The notes under the pieces were generated by a model. The model had not been told where the DNA came from, made no database searches, and saw only the letters and a list, made by a program, of their open reading frames with translations. A stretch of DNA of 64,000 nt from Prado023 sp963798745 (lineage in GTDB: Bacteria; Actinomycetota; Actinomycetes; S36-B12; CAIYMF01): contig CAWCUF010000007.1 of the NCBI GenBank assembly GCA_963798745.1, positions 310,001 through 374,000 of the forward strand, in the 5' to 3' direction. A program made the translations under genes and the position numbers. The stretch's first letter is position 1. Every line of letters begins with the position of its first letter. Shown piece after piece: positions 30,819-41,060 of the stretch.

Positions 30819-32438
30819 ATGAGCCCGACCGGCAAGGCCTTCTACGTCACCACGCCCATCTACTACGTCAACGACGCCCCGCACATCGGGCACGCCTACA
30901 CGACCGTGGCCGCGGACACGATCTGCCGCTGGCACCGCCAGCGCGGCGAGAAGGTCTGGTTGCTGACCGGCACCGACGAGCACGGCGAGAAGGTGCTGCG
31001 CACGGCCGAGGCGGCCGGCGTCACCCCACAGCAGTGGGCCGACCGGCTGGTGGCCGAGCACTGGAAGCCGGTGCTCGAGACCCTCGACGTGGCCAACGAC
31101 GACTTCATCCGCACCACCGAGGCGCGTCACGAGGCGCGGGTCCAGGCCTTCCTGACCCGATTGAAGGACTCCGGGCACATCTACTCCGGCGACTACGAGG
31201 GGCCCTACTGCGTGGGGTGCGAGGAGTTCAAGCTGCCCGGGGATCTGGTGCCCGGCGCCGGTGAGCACGCCGGGCAGCAGCTCTGCCCGGTGCACAGCCG
31301 CCCGGTGGAGATCGTCTCGGAGACCAACTGGTTCTTCCGCCTGTCGGCCTTCGGCGATGCGCTGCTCGCGCACTACGCCGACCACCCGCATGCGGTCGCC
31401 CCACTCTCGGCCCACAACGAGGTCACGTCCTTCATCCGCTCCGGCCTGACCGACCTGTCGGTCTCGCGGTCCAGCTTCGACTGGGGCATCCCGGTGCCCT
31501 GGGACACCTCCCAGGTGGTCTACGTCTGGTTCGACGCGCTGCTGAACTACGCCACCGCGGTGGGCCTGGGCGATGCAGCTCCGCTGCACGGCGCGGCCCA
31601 GTTCGCGGCCACCTGGCCGGCGGACATCCACCTGGTCGGCAAGGACATCCTGCGCTTCCACGCGGTCATCTGGCCGGCGATGCTGATGGCCGCTGGCCTG
31701 CCGCTGCCCCGGCAGGTGTACGCCCACGGGTGGCTGCTGGTCGGCGGGGAGAAGATGAGCAAGTCCAAGCTCACCGGAATCGCCCCCGAGCAGATCATCG
31801 ACCACTTCGGGGTGGATGCCTTCCGCTACTACTTCCTGCGTGCGATCCAGTTCGGCCAGGACGGCTCGTTCTCCTGGGAGGACATGAGCGCGCGCTACAC
31901 CTCGGAGCTGGCCAACGGCCTGGGCAACCTGGCCTCGCGGGCGACCGCGATGGTGGTCAAGTACTTCGGTGGGGTGCTGCCCGCGCCGGGTGCGCCGGCC
32001 AACGCGGACCTGGCCCTGGCCGATGACCTGCTGCGTGCCGTGCAGGATGCCGACGACGGCTACGAGCGGTTGGACTTCACCGCGGGGATCGGCGCGGTGA
32101 AGACCTTCGTCGACGCGGTCAACCTCTACGTCACCGAGCAGGAGCCGTGGGCGCTGGCCAAGCGCACCGAGGACCCGGTGGCCCAGGAGCGGCTGGCCAC
32201 CGTGCTCTACACGACCTGCGAGGCACTGCGCGCGATCGCAGTGCTGCACCACGCGGTGATGCCGCGGGCGATGGGCACGATGTGGGCCGCCATCGGCGCC
32301 GCCGAGGGTCTTGGTGACCTCGCCGACCAGCGCATCGACGACGTGAGTCGCTGGGGCCAGCTGCCGCCCGGTGTCACGGTCACCAAGGGCGCGGCCCTGT
32401 TCCCGCGCCTGATCGAGGAGGCCGCGGTCGGTGGCTGA
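30819..32438 (+). CDS. metG: Methionyl-tRNA synthetase
   Basis: This 539-residue class I synthetase charges initiator and elongator tRNA-Met. The Rossmann fold has the HIGH-like motif APHIGHAYT (about residues 18-26). The connective peptide has a zinc knuckle, CVGCEEF...LCPVH. KMSKS appears intact in GEKMSKSKLTG (about 312-322). The alpha-helical anticodon domain ends at the C-terminus without the extra tRNA-binding domain found in longer enzymes, which is normal for Actinobacteria. The ATG has no ribosome site and sits 6 nt after TAGGAT, so it is leaderless. tatD overlaps its 3' end by 8 nt. Confidence 0.97.
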   Translation: MSPTGKAFYVTTPIYYVNDAPHIGHAYTTVAADTICRWHRQRGEKVWLLTGTDEHGEKVLRTAEAAGVTPQQWADRLVAEHWKPVLETLDVANDDFIRTTEARHEARVQAFLTRLKDSGHIYSGDYEGPYCVGCEEFKLPGDLVPGAGEHAGQQLCPVHSRPVEIVSETNWFFRLSAFGDALLAHYADHPHAVAPLSAHNEVTSFIRSGLTDLSVSRSSFDWGIPVPWDTSQVVYVWFDALLNYATAVGLGDAAPLHGAAQFAATWPADIHLVGKDILRFHAVIWPAMLMAAGLPLPRQVYAHGWLLVGGEKMSKSKLTGIAPEQIIDHFGVDAFRYYFLRAIQFGQDGSFSWEDMSARYTSELANGLGNLASRATAMVVKYFGGVLPAPGAPANADLALADDLLRAVQDADDGYERLDFTAGIGAVKTFVDAVNLYVTEQEPWALAKRTEDPVAQERLATVLYTTCEALRAIAVLHHAVMPRAMGTMWAAIGAAEGLGDLADQRIDDVSRWGQLPPGVTVTKGAALFPRLIEEAAVGG

Positions 32439-33300
32439 GACGCGCCGGGTGCCCGAGCGCCCGCCGGCCCCGCAACCCCTGCCCCGGCCGGTCATCGACT
32501 CGCACTGCCACATCGACATGCGCGGCGGGGATGAGTCCGAGCTGACCCCGGCCCAGGCGCTGGCGGCGGCGGAGGCGGTGAACGTCACCGGGATCGTGCA
32601 GGTGGGTTGCTCGATCCGCGACGTGGCCGCAGCGGTGGCGATGGCCGAGTCACATCCGCAGATCCTGGCGGCCATCGGGATCCATCCCAACGAGGCGCCC
32701 CGGTTGGCGGCGGTCGGCGAGCTCGACGCCGCCCTGGCCGAGGTGGAGCGCCTGGCGGCGGGGTCGCCCCGGGTGCGCGGCATCGGCGAGACCGGGATGG
32801 ACTTCTTCCGCACCCGCGAGCCGGACGCACACGCGATCCAGGAGCAGGCGTTCCGGGCGCACATCGAGCTGGCCCGACGGCTGGGCCGGGCGCTGGTCAT
32901 CCACGACCGCGACTCCCACGAGGCCGTCATCCGGATCCTGCTCGACGAGCTGGCCGGCGCCGGGCTGCCCGACGTGGTGGTGTTCCACTGCTTCTCCGGC
33001 GACGAGGCGATGGCCCGGATCGCCGCGGCGCACGGCTGGTTCGTGTCGTTCGCCGGGACGGTGACGTTCAAGAACGCCCGCGACCTGCACGCCGCGGCAG
33101 GTCTCGTGCCACGCGACCGGCTCCTGGTCGAGACCGACGCGCCGTTCCTGACCCCCGCCCCGCACCGCGGCAAGGTCAACGCCAGCTACCTCGTGCCGCT
33201 GACGGTGCGCCACCTCGCCGAGCTGCGCGGCGCGGACCTCGGCGAGCTGTGCGACGACTTGTACGCCAACACCCGCGCGGCGTTCGGGGAGTTCGGGTGA
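32431..33300 (+). CDS. tatD: TatD family metal-dependent DNase
   Basis: This 289-residue TIM-barrel hydrolase is of the TatD group, which cut DNA 3'-5' with two metals. Ligands are visible in VIDSHCHIDM (HxH), RGIGETGMDFF (Glu), LVIHDRDSHEA (His), VFHCFSGD (His) and LLVETDAPFL (Asp). GTG 32431 lies inside the end of metG (8-nt overlap), and its stop overlaps the start of rsmA (GTGA). The three genes form one unit. The rpfB gene that separates tatD from rsmA in mycobacteria is missing. Confidence 0.94.
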   Translation: MAETRRVPERPPAPQPLPRPVIDSHCHIDMRGGDESELTPAQALAAAEAVNVTGIVQVGCSIRDVAAAVAMAESHPQILAAIGIHPNEAPRLAAVGELDAALAEVERLAAGSPRVRGIGETGMDFFRTREPDAHAIQEQAFRAHIELARRLGRALVIHDRDSHEAVIRILLDELAGAGLPDVVVFHCFSGDEAMARIAAAHGWFVSFAGTVTFKNARDLHAAAGLVPRDRLLVETDAPFLTPAPHRGKVNASYLVPLTVRHLAELRGADLGELCDDLYANTRAAFGEFG

Positions 33301-34151
33301 CCGACCCGGTCGCGCTGCTCGGCCCCGCCGAGGTGCGGGCCCTGGCCGACCGCCTCGGCCTGCGGCCCACCAAGGCTCTGGGCCAGAACTTCGTGATCGA
33401 CCCCAACACCGTGCGCCGGATCGTGCGGGTGGCCGGCGTGGGGGCCGACGACGTGGTGCTGGAGGTCGGCCCCGGCCTGGGCTCGTTGACCCTGGCCCTG
33501 CTGGAGTCGGTCGGCCAGGTCGTGGCCGTCGAGATCGACCCGGTGCTGGCAGGCGGGCTGCCCGAGACCGTGGCCGACCGGGCGCCCGACCGAGCCGACC
33601 GGCTGGCGGTGGTGACCGCCGACGCGCTGCGCGTCGTCGCGCTGCCGGCGGCTCCCAGCGCCCTGGTCGCCAACCTGCCCTACAACGTCAGCGTGCCGGT
33701 GCTGCTGCACCTGCTGGCCACGTTCCCGAGCCTCGAGCGCGCCCTGGTGATGGTGCAGCTCGAGGTGGCCCAGCGCCTGGCCGCGCCGCCGGGATCGAGG
33801 GTCTACGGAGTGCCCTCGGCGAAGGCGCGCTGGTATGCCGACGTGCGGCAGGCCGGGCACGTGGGCCGATCCGTGTTCTGGCCCGTGCCCAACGTGGACT
33901 CGGGCCTGGTGGAGCTGGTCCGCAGGCCACCCCCGCGCACGGATGTCGCCCGGGCCGAGGTGTTCGCCGTGATCGATGCGGCGTTCGCCCAGCGCCGCAA
34001 GATGCTGCGCTCGGCGCTGTCGGGGTGGGCCGGCAGCTCGAAACGGGCCCTCGCGATCCTGGAATCGGCGGGGGTGGATCCGACCGCGCGGGGCGAGGCC
34101 CTGGACATCGGGGCTTTCGCGGCGATCGCTGCGGCAGCGCTCACGTCCTGA
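33297..34151 (+). CDS. rsmA: 16S rRNA (A1518/A1519-N6,N6)-dimethyltransferase
   Basis: This is a 284-residue KsgA/RsmA enzyme that dimethylates two adenosines in helix 45 of 16S rRNA late in 30S assembly. SAM motif I is LEVGPGLGSLTLALL, preceded by KALGQNFVIDPNTV. The adenine-binding catalytic loop is ANLPYNVSVPVLLH (NLPY). The C-terminal domain has AFAQRRKMLRSALSGW. GTG 33297 overlaps the tatD stop as GTGA, so it is translated by coupling. Confidence 0.96.
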   Translation: MTDPVALLGPAEVRALADRLGLRPTKALGQNFVIDPNTVRRIVRVAGVGADDVVLEVGPGLGSLTLALLESVGQVVAVEIDPVLAGGLPETVADRAPDRADRLAVVTADALRVVALPAAPSALVANLPYNVSVPVLLHLLATFPSLERALVMVQLEVAQRLAAPPGSRVYGVPSAKARWYADVRQAGHVGRSVFWPVPNVDSGLVELVRRPPPRTDVARAEVFAVIDAAFAQRRKMLRSALSGWAGSSKRALAILESAGVDPTARGEALDIGAFAAIAAAALTS

Positions 34152-34163
34152 GCGAGGCCGCAC

Positions 34164-34169
34164 TACGCT
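34164..34169 (+). promoter_or_regulatory. -10 box (TACGCT) of ispE
   Basis: TACGCT is 7 nt before GTG 34177 and starts 12 nt after the rsmA stop. It predicts a separate leaderless ispE transcript. Confidence 0.5.
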
Positions 34170-34176
34170 GCTGCGC

Positions 34177-35100
34177 GTGAGCGCCTCGGTCACCGCCCGG
34201 GCTCCGGGCAAGGTGAACATCCAGCTGTCTGTGGGTCGTGTGCGCGCCGACGGGTTCCATCCGCTGGCCAGCGTGTTCCATGCGGTCGCGTTGGCCGAGG
34301 AGGTCACGGTCACGCCGGGGGCACAGGGCATTGGGATCGTGATCGAGGAGGTCACCGGTCCGCAGGCCGACGAGGTTCCGCGCGATGCCGGCAACCTCGT
34401 CCATCGCGCCGCGCAGGCGCTCGCGCGAGCCCTGGGCCAGGGCACGCCGGACGTGCGGATCGCCATCGCCAAAGCCGTTCCCGTGGCTGGCGGCATGGCT
34501 GGCGGGTCCGCGGACTGTGCCGCCGCGCTGGTGGCCCTCAACGACCTGTGGGGTGCCCCGCTGGACCGCGAGGAACTGGCCCGGGTGGGCGTGGATCTTG
34601 GCTCCGATGTGCCGTTCAGCCTGCTCGGCGGCACCGCCCTGGGCCTGGGCCGCGGCGAGCAACTGAGCCCGATCATGGTCCGTGGGACGTTCCACTGGGT
34701 GTTCGCCACCGCGACCACGGGCCTGTCGACCCCCGCGGTCTACGCCGCCTTCGACCGGCTCACCGCCGACCGGGTCGTGCCGGCGCCGGCCGCCGACCCG
34801 GCGGTGCTCGCGGCCCTGATCGCCGGGGACGCCCGCGCGCTTGGGCGCACGCTGCACAACGACCTGGCCGAACCGACCCTGACCCTGCGCCCCGCCCTGC
34901 GCGATGTCCTGGACGCCGGGTCGGGCGCCGGCGCGCTGGGCGCGATCGTGTCCGGCTCCGGCCCGACCGTGGCGTTCCTGGCAGCCGACGCCCCCGCTGC
35001 CGCACGCGTGGCCGCGGCCGCCGCCGGGTCAGCCCAGGTGCGTTCCACCCACGTCACCACCGGCCCCGCACCCGGCGCGAGGGTCATCGCCCGCACCTGA
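34177..35100 (+). CDS. ispE: 4-diphosphocytidyl-2-C-methyl-D-erythritol kinase
   Basis: This is a 307-residue GHMP kinase of the non-mevalonate isoprenoid pathway. The start region is TARAPGKVNIQLSVGRVRADGFHPLASVFHAV, with the conserved Lys, Asn and GFH segments. The ATP loop is PVAGGMAGGSADCAAALVALN. GSDVPFSLLGGTALGLGRG is the third family block, and GAIVSGSGPTVAFLA the C-terminal GHMP motif. The enzyme phosphorylates CDP-methylerythritol, feeding polyprenols for wall and mannosyl carriers. The start is leaderless. Confidence 0.95.
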   Translation: MSASVTARAPGKVNIQLSVGRVRADGFHPLASVFHAVALAEEVTVTPGAQGIGIVIEEVTGPQADEVPRDAGNLVHRAAQALARALGQGTPDVRIAIAKAVPVAGGMAGGSADCAAALVALNDLWGAPLDREELARVGVDLGSDVPFSLLGGTALGLGRGEQLSPIMVRGTFHWVFATATTGLSTPAVYAAFDRLTADRVVPAPAADPAVLAALIAGDARALGRTLHNDLAEPTLTLRPALRDVLDAGSGAGALGAIVSGSGPTVAFLAADAPAAARVAAAAAGSAQVRSTHVTTGPAPGARVIART

Positions 35101-35137
35101 CCGGGCGGGCCCCCGTGGGCGCGCTGAGGGCGCCGGA

Positions 35138-36112
35138 TCAACGGGCGTCGACCTCCGGGCCGGGGTCGGTGACCACCACGACGACATCGCCGTCCACCTC
35201 GACCGGACCAGCGCTGACCGGGATCACCACGCTCGCTCCCAGGCCGACCTCGATCGACTGCCCGGTGGTGCGCAGCGTCGCGTGCCCGCCCACGACCGTG
35301 AGCACTCGGTAGTTCGGTGCCTCGAGGGTGAACCGGCCGGGGCGGGCCTCCCAGCGCTCCACACAGAACTGCGGGCAGTCGACCAGGACTCGTTGCCGCG
35401 CGCCCTCGCCCACATCGCGCCAGGGTCCCGCCGTGTGCGTGGCCGCCTCGTCGTGCGGCGCGGTCACCACCCCGAAGCCCTTGTCGATGTGCAGCTCCCG
35501 CGTCCTGCCGTCGGGTCCCACCCGGTCGAAGTCGTAGAGCCGGTAGGTCAGGTCGCTGCTCTGCTGCACCTCGTAGACCAGCACCCCCGGGCCGAGCGAA
35601 TGCACCGCGCCGGCCGTGACGTTGTAGAAGTCGTCCTGCACCGCCGGCACGCGCACCAGATGCTCCATCAGGTGCCCGTCGGCCAGGGCCTGGCGCAGCT
35701 CGTCGGCCGTCGCTGCGTCGTGACCGAGGATCAGCTCGGCACCCGGCTGCGCGGCCACCACGAGCCAGCACTCCGCCTTGCCGCGCGGCTGGGCCTCCAG
35801 CGCACGGGCCTGGGCGTCGTCGGGATGGACCTGGACGCTGAGCCAGTCGCGCGGGTCGAGGAACTTGCACAGCAGCGGGAAGTCGCCGGGCTCCGGTCGC
35901 CCGCTGACGAGGCCGGCGCTCCACGCCTGGCGCAACGTGAACTCCGCCGGCGCCCCACCAGCGACCTGACCGCTCATCCCGGGCATCCCCGAGACCGCCC
36001 AGCACTCACCGATCAGCCCATCGGGCACCGCGGTGCCGAACCACTGCCGCAGCGTCGTACCACCCCAGAGTCGTTCGGCGAAGACCGGCTCGACGACGAG
36101 CAGCTCGGGCAC
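35138..36112 (-). CDS. manA: Mannose-6-phosphate isomerase, class I
   Basis: This 324-residue cupin-type zinc enzyme interconverts mannose-6-P and fructose-6-P. Zinc and active-site residues lie in LSVQVHPDD (Gln-x-His) and GKAECWLVV (Lys, Glu). Two further blocks are TAGAVHSLGPGVLVYEVQQSSDLTYRLYDFDR and LHIDKGFGVV. The length matches the short Firmicutes/Actinobacteria form. GTG 36112 has GCAAGGAG upstream. It would supply mannose for the GDP- and polyprenyl-mannose used by Pmt. It is divergent from the ABC-F gene and convergent with ispE. Confidence 0.92.
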   Translation of the reverse strand: MPELLVVEPVFAERLWGGTTLRQWFGTAVPDGLIGECWAVSGMPGMSGQVAGGAPAEFTLRQAWSAGLVSGRPEPGDFPLLCKFLDPRDWLSVQVHPDDAQARALEAQPRGKAECWLVVAAQPGAELILGHDAATADELRQALADGHLMEHLVRVPAVQDDFYNVTAGAVHSLGPGVLVYEVQQSSDLTYRLYDFDRVGPDGRTRELHIDKGFGVVTAPHDEAATHTAGPWRDVGEGARQRVLVDCPQFCVERWEARPGRFTLEAPNYRVLTVVGGHATLRTTGQSIEVGLGASVVIPVSAGPVEVDGDVVVVVTDPGPEVDAR

Positions 36113-36176
36113 GGCAGGCTCCTTGCGGTCAGGACGGTGCGGGATGCGACGGACCGACCCTACTGCGGCGCCCGAC

Positions 36177-36182
36177 TAGCCT
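36177..36182 (+). promoter_or_regulatory. -10 box (TAGCCT) of the ABC-F gene
   Basis: TAGCCT lies 6 nt before ATG 36189. The manA start is 65 bp away on the other strand. Confidence 0.55.
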
Positions 36183-36188
36183 TGGCCC

Positions 36189-38057
<1,869 letters not shown>

Positions 38058-38096
38058 GACCCGGAGCCGGGCGGGGCCGGGGCAGGGCCGGTCGGC

Positions 38097-38603
38097 TCAG
38101 GCCTGCGGTGCCTCGAACTGGAGCAGGAGCGCACGCAGGCTGCCGGCCAGACCTGCCCGCGTGGCGGGGTCGAGGTCGGCCAGCAGGTCGCGCTCCGCGG
38201 TGAGCAGGTCCTCGAAGGCGCCATCGACCTGCGCCCGCCCGGCCGCGGTCAACGCGACCCAGGTGCCACGACGGTCGTCGAGGACCGGCTCGCGGACCAC
38301 CAGGCCGCGCTCGGCCAGCCGGTCGATCCGGTTGGTCATGGTGCCACTGGTCACCAGCGTCTCGTCGAGCAGCTGCCCGGGTGTCAGTCGGTAGGGCGCC
38401 CCGGTGCGCCGCAACGCGACGAGCACGTCGAACTCCCAGACGGCCAGGCTGTGCGCCGCGAACGCCTGCTCGCGCGCCCGGTCCAGGCGTCGGGCCAGCC
38501 GACTGACCCGCGACAGCACCGCGAGGGGAGCCAGATCCAGGTCCGGGCGCTCACGTTGCCAGGCCGCGATGACCCGGTCGACATCGTCACGCGCCTCACT
38601 CAT
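38097..38603 (-). CDS. MarR family transcriptional regulator
   Basis: This is a 168-residue winged-helix regulator. SLAVWEFDVLVALRRTG leads into the DNA-binding helices LTPGQLLDETLVTSGTMTNRIDRLAERGLVVR, and the wing is DDRRGTWVALTAAGR, all typical of MarR. Flanking helices form the dimer interface. ATG 38603 overlaps the TetR stop (ATGA), so both regulators come from one mRNA. The ligand and targets are unknown. No transporter or enzyme gene is adjacent on the same strand. Confidence 0.9.
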   Translation of the reverse strand: MSEARDDVDRVIAAWQRERPDLDLAPLAVLSRVSRLARRLDRAREQAFAAHSLAVWEFDVLVALRRTGAPYRLTPGQLLDETLVTSGTMTNRIDRLAERGLVVREPVLDDRRGTWVALTAAGRAQVDGAFEDLLTAERDLLADLDPATRAGLAGSLRALLLQFEAPQA

Positions 38604-39244
38604 GGCTGTTCCCGGGTGACCAGGCTCGGCAGCTTCTCCAGGCCGGAGACGCCGTTCCACGCCATGTTCACCACCTGGGTGATGACCTGCTCCTTGCTGG
38701 GCTCGCGCACATCAGCCCACCATTCGCCGGTCAGGGCGACCATCCCCACGAGCATGTGGGCGTACATCGGCGCCAGCTCGCTCGGGTAGCCGTAGTGGTT
38801 GTGGACCACCAGCAACTGCTCGGTCAGGTGGTCGGCCACCTCCCGGATGACCGTCCCGAACGTGCCACCGCGCTGGTCGCCGCGGGGGTGCGGGCGCAGC
38901 AGCACCCGGAAGCCGTCGGTGTGCGCGTCGATGTAGTCGAACAGGGCGGTGGCCGCCTGTTCGAGCAGCACCCGCGGCCGGTCCGAGGTCAGCGACTCGG
39001 TCATCATCGACATCAGCAGGGTCATCTCGCGGTCGACCACGATCGCGTAGAGGCTCTCCTTGTCGCCGAAGTGCTCGTACACGACCGGCTTGGAGATCCG
39101 GGCGGCGGCCGCGATCTCCTCGATGCTGGCCCCGTCGAACCCGCGCTCGGCGAAGATGCCCCGGCTGACGTCGATCAGTTGCGCACGGCGCTGCAGGGCG
39201 CTCATCCGGACGCGGCCCTGCACGGGTGGGGTGCTGGCGGCCAT
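38600..39244 (-). CDS. TetR family transcriptional regulator
   Basis: This 214-residue regulator has an N-terminal HTH (about residues 17-63: RRAQLIDVSRGIFAERGFDGASIEEIAAAARISKPVVYEHF) and an all-helical ligand domain. ATG 39244 is 5 nt after CACAAT. A TetR gene next to glmU and mfd is also present in M. tuberculosis (Rv1019). Its promoter overlaps the divergent tRNA-Gln promoter, so autoregulation could affect the tRNA. It is followed by a coupled MarR gene. Confidence 0.9.
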   Translation of the reverse strand: MAASTPPVQGRVRMSALQRRAQLIDVSRGIFAERGFDGASIEEIAAAARISKPVVYEHFGDKESLYAIVVDREMTLLMSMMTESLTSDRPRVLLEQAATALFDYIDAHTDGFRVLLRPHPRGDQRGGTFGTVIREVADHLTEQLLVVHNHYGYPSELAPMYAHMLVGMVALTGEWWADVREPSKEQVITQVVNMAWNGVSGLEKLPSLVTREQP

Positions 39245-39249
39245 GGTCC

Positions 39250-39278
39250 ATTGTGACCCCCGGCGCTGGGGCTAGGCT
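39250..39278. promoter_or_regulatory. Overlapping divergent promoters of tetR and tRNA-Gln
   Basis: For the tRNA: TTGTGA (39251-39256), 16 nt, TAGGCT (39273-39278). For the regulator on the other strand: CACAAT (39255-39250), 5 nt before its ATG. The tRNA -35 and the tetR -10 share bases. Confidence 0.5.
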
Positions 39279-39292
39279 TGCCCCACCGCCGA

Positions 39293-39363
39293 TCCCGGTT
39301 CGTCCAACGGCAGGACAGGTGCCTTTGGAGCACTCAATGGGGGTTCGAGTCCCTCACCGGGAG
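39293..39363 (+). tRNA. tRNA-Gln (UUG anticodon)
   Basis: The 71-nt cloverleaf has acceptor TCCCGGT pairing with ACCGGGA, discriminator G39363, anticodon loop CTTTGGA (anticodon TTG), and T-arm GGGGG/TTCGAGT/CCCTC. It has no downstream tail duplication. The glmU start lies 50 nt further on. Confidence 0.92.
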
Positions 39364-39413
39364 CTCCCCTGGCCGTGCTGTCCGAGCCGGCCGTGACTCT
39401 CCGGAGGATCCCC

Positions 39414-40898
39414 GTGCCCGAGGCCGCACCCCACGTCAGCGCCGTGCTCATCCTCGCCGCGGGCGAGGGCACCCGGATGCGTTCGACCATGCCCAAGGTG
39501 CTCCATGAGCTGGGCGGGCGCAGCCTCATCGGCCATGCGGTCACGGCCGCGGACGCGCTCGGTGCCGACTCGTTGGTCGTGGTCGCCGGGCACGGGCGCG
39601 AGGCCGTCGCCGAGCACCTGGCCGCGGTGGCGCCGCACGCCCGGATCGCGATCCAGGACCAGCAGCTGGGCACCGGGCACGCCGTGCAGTGCGGGCTCGC
39701 GCAGGCGGGTGCCGCCGCCGGGGGCACCGTCGTGGTCACCTACGGCGACGTGCCGTTGCTGACCGGCGCGACGCTGGTCGAGCTGGTCGCGCGGCACGCC
39801 GCTGACGGCAATGCGGCCACCGTGCTGACCGCCCGGGCGCCCGACCCGACCGGGTACGGGCGGATCCTGCGGGCCGCGGACGGCTCGGTCGAGGGGATCG
39901 TCGAGCACCGCGACGCCACCGCCGAGCAGCGGGCGATCGACGAGATCAACTCCGGGATCTACGCCTTCGCCGGGGACGTGCTGGTCGACGCCCTGGCCAG
40001 CTTGCGCCCCGACAACGACCAGGGCGAGCTCTACCTGACCGACGTGCTGGCACTGGCCCGGGCCCGCGGTGGTCGGGTGGCCGCGCTCGTGACCGAGGAC
40101 GTGTGGCAGACCGAGGGCGTCAACGATCGGGTCCAACTGGCCACGCTGCGCCGCGAGCTCAACGACCGCGTCCTGGAGCGGTGGATGCGCGCCGGCGTGA
40201 CGGTGGTCGATCCGGCGAGCACCTGGGTCGACGTCACCGTGGACCTCGACCAAGATGTGACCCTCGAGCCCGGCACCATCCTGCGCGGACGAACCACGGT
40301 GGCCAGCGGCGCGCTGGTCGGACCGGAGTCGCTGCTGGTCGACTGCGCGATCGACTCCCGGGCCCAGGTGGTGCGCACGCACGCCACCGGTGCGCGGATC
40401 GGGGCGGGCGCCCAGGTCGGGCCCTTCACCTTCCTGCGCCCGGGTACCGTTCTGGCCGCGGGCGCCAAGGCGGGGGCGTACGTCGAGATGAAGAACGCCC
40501 GCGTCGGCGAGGGCTCCAAGGTGCCGCACCTGTCCTACGTGGGCGATGCCACCATCGGCGCCGGCACGAACATCGGCGCGGCCACGATCTTCGTCAACTA
40601 CGACGGCGTGGCCAAGCACCCGACCGTCGTCGGCGACCAGGTCCGGATCGGCTCGGACACGATGCTCGTGGCGCCGGTGACGATCGGCGACGGTGCCTAC
40701 ACCGCAGCGGGATCGGTGATCACCGAGGACGTGCCGGCCGGGGCGCTCGGGCTCGGCCGCGCCCGCCAGCGCACCATCGCCGGCTGGGTCCGCTCCCGCC
40801 GCCCCGGCACCGCGTCGGCCAGGGCAGCCGAGGCGTCCCCGCAGCCCGCCGCCACCCCCCCGACCCCCCCCGACGGGACCCCGAGTTCCTCCTCGTAG
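39414..40898 (+). CDS. glmU: Bifunctional GlmU (GlcNAc-1-P uridyltransferase / GlcN-1-P acetyltransferase)
   Basis: This is a 494-residue enzyme making UDP-GlcNAc for peptidoglycan. The N-terminal pyrophosphorylase has LILAAGEGTRMRSTMPKVLHELGGRSLIGHAV, QLGTGHAVQCG and VVTYGDVPLL. The C-terminal left-handed beta-helix has RGRTTVASGALVGPES, GPFTFLRPGTVLAAGAKAGAYVEMKNARVGEGSKVPHLSYVGDA and NYDGVAKHPT. A Pro/Ser-rich tail of about 35 residues ends it. GTG 39414 has GGAGG 6 nt upstream. A frame from 39375 is rejected. Confidence 0.96.
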   Translation: MPEAAPHVSAVLILAAGEGTRMRSTMPKVLHELGGRSLIGHAVTAADALGADSLVVVAGHGREAVAEHLAAVAPHARIAIQDQQLGTGHAVQCGLAQAGAAAGGTVVVTYGDVPLLTGATLVELVARHAADGNAATVLTARAPDPTGYGRILRAADGSVEGIVEHRDATAEQRAIDEINSGIYAFAGDVLVDALASLRPDNDQGELYLTDVLALARARGGRVAALVTEDVWQTEGVNDRVQLATLRRELNDRVLERWMRAGVTVVDPASTWVDVTVDLDQDVTLEPGTILRGRTTVASGALVGPESLLVDCAIDSRAQVVRTHATGARIGAGAQVGPFTFLRPGTVLAAGAKAGAYVEMKNARVGEGSKVPHLSYVGDATIGAGTNIGAATIFVNYDGVAKHPTVVGDQVRIGSDTMLVAPVTIGDGAYTAAGSVITEDVPAGALGLGRARQRTIAGWVRSRRPGTASARAAEASPQPAATPPTPPDGTPSSSS

Positions 40899-41060
40899 GC
40901 GCCCGCGGGGCGTCGCCCAGGTGGAGCAACCGTCACCCGAGCCTCCCCCACGGGGAGCAACCGCCCGCCGCCGGACCGGGCGAGGGGGGCGGTGTGACAT
41001 CCGGTCGGTCCATCGGCAACGATGTGCCCGACCGCCGCACCCGCTCAAGGAGGCTGCCGC

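Noticed and set aside
29817..33179. 1120-codon minus-strand frame covering rsmI and the reverse of metG/tatD
   Set aside because: Only the last 312 codons (from 30755) are RsmI. The rest is antisense to metG and tatD, which have all catalytic motifs.
40899..41060. Two copies of GGAGCAACCG before prs considered as an operator or riboswitch
   Set aside because: Only two 10-nt copies with no further structure or conserved aptamer. Insufficient support.
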